A stretch of 64,000 nucleotides of DNA from Barrientosiimonas humi (lineage in GTDB: Bacteria; Actinomycetota; Actinomycetes; Actinomycetales; Dermatophilaceae), in NCBI RefSeq assembly GCF_006716095.1, contig NZ_VFOK01000001.1:1953375-2017374 (forward strand), read 5' to 3'. Under the pieces are notes generated by a model, which worked only from the letters and a program-made list of their open reading frames with translations, did no database searches and was not told where the DNA came from. The position numbers and the translations under genes are program-made. Positions 63,363 through 64,000 of this stretch are shown piece after piece (position 1 is the stretch's first letter; each line of letters opens with the position of its first letter).

Positions 63363-64000
63363 TCAGTCCAGGACGGCGTCGACGAACGCGGCCGGATCGA
63401 ACGGCGCGAGGTCGTCGGGGCCCTCGCCGAGGCCGACGAGCTTGACCGGCACGCCGAGCTGGCGCTGCACCGCGACGACGATGCCGCCCTTGGCGGTTCC
63501 GTCGAGCTTGGTGAGCACCACGCCGGTGACGTCGACGGCCTGGCCGAAGACCTCGGCCTGGCGCACGCCGTTCTGGCCGGTGGTGGCGTCGATGACCAGC
63601 AGCACCTCGTCGATCGGGCTCTGCTTCTCGACGACGCGCTTGATCTTGGACAGCTCGTTCATCAGGTTGGCCTTGTTGTGCAGCCGGCCCGCGGTGTCGA
63701 TGAGCACCACGTCGGCCTCGGCCTCGTTGCCGCCGCGCACCGCGTCGAAGGCGACGGCCGCGGGGTCGGCGCCCTCGCGGTCGGAGCGCACCGTCGGCAC
63801 CCCGACCCGGGCGCCCCAGGTGTCGAGCTGGTCGGCGGCGGCCGCGCGGAAGGTGTCGGCGGCGCCGAGCACGACGTCCTTGTCCTCGGCCACGAGCACG
63901 CGGGCGAGCTTGCCGACGGTGGTGGTCTTGCCGGTTCCGTTCACGCCGACGACGAGCACCACGGCGGGGCGCCCCTCGACCCGGCTCGCGGCGATGCGGC
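63363..64000 (-). CDS. ftsY: Signal recognition particle receptor FtsY, C-terminal part
   Basis: The visible part is ~212 codons of the NG domain: GVNGTGKTTTVGKLA (G1), AADTFRAAAADQLDTWG, DTAGRLHNKANLMNEL, TKLDGTAKGGIV and GLGEGPDDLAPFDPAAFVDA at the end. The start lies beyond the right window edge. FtsY docks SRP-ribosome complexes at the membrane. Its linkage to amtB-glnK-glnD-ffh is a conserved actinobacterial order. Confidence 0.95.
   Translation of the reverse strand, partial: RIAASRVEGRPAVVLVVGVNGTGKTTTVGKLARVLVAEDKDVVLGAADTFRAAAADQLDTWGARVGVPTVRSDREGADPAAVAFDAVRGGNEAEADVVLIDTAGRLHNKANLMNELSKIKRVVEKQSPIDEVLLVIDATTGQNGVRQAEVFGQAVDVTGVVLTKLDGTAKGGIVVAVQRQLGVPVKLVGLGEGPDDLAPFDPAAFVDAVLD

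Overview
The window is very GC-rich, coding-dense DNA from an actinobacterium. The best guess is order Micrococcales, near Dermacoccaceae or Intrasporangiaceae; this is inferred from gene content and order, not from a phylogeny. Supporting signs are GTG starts, Tat-type signal peptides, a RamB/ScfR regulator, a class F sortase, DUF3152 and DUF2469 proteins, and many starts that look leaderless (a -10-like hexamer ending 6-8 nt before the start codon). I see no rRNA, tRNA, insertion sequence, prophage or CRISPR array.

Layout. 1-16 kb is an accessory stretch: the N-terminus of serine dehydratase, an Lrp regulator with a class III aminotransferase, a histidine kinase/response regulator next to an ABC exporter (probable cell-envelope stress module), a saccharopine dehydrogenase-like protein, a propionyl-CoA ligase, an MFS exporter, a Tat-exported C39-like protein, an AAA ATPase and a LOG-like protein. 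16-17.6 kb is a class F sortase with a putative surface substrate. From 17.7 kb to the end the conserved actinobacterial backbone runs on the minus strand: rlmN-cdsA-frr-pyrH-tsf-rpsB, xerC, dprA-comM-yraN-DUF2469-rnhB-lepB x3-rplS, trmD-rimM-khpA-rpsP, ffh, glnD-glnK-amtB and ftsY (cut by the window end).

The backbone is interrupted by accessory genes. A degenerate SGNH-like protein and an AbiEi/DUF559-type gene sit between pyrH and tsf, and an MFS transporter sits between rimM and khpA. A glyoxylate-shunt block (ramB, aceA, aceB) precedes a lipoprotein and a GNAT-kinase fusion. An amidohydrolase, a thiamine-diphosphate-enzyme-like protein lacking the usual cofactor motif, and a LysR regulator lie before ffh.

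The most unusual signal is in the intergenic DNA. One element of about 93 bp (repeat A: two direct 16-bp arms, an inverted copy and a partial fourth arm) occurs three times in the same orientation. Two of its copies bracket the AbiEi/DUF559-type gene that separates tsf from pyrH, and one copy carries a 78-bp tandem array. A second element (repeat B, about 66 bp) occurs twice. Three near-perfect palindromic terminators share the outer arm GCGAGGCG. Other oddities are a four-copy 15-bp tandem repeat after the response regulator, an in-frame 87-bp duplication at the 5' end of a gamma-glutamyltransferase gene, and a bS16 protein with a long extension ending in a sunset-like domain.
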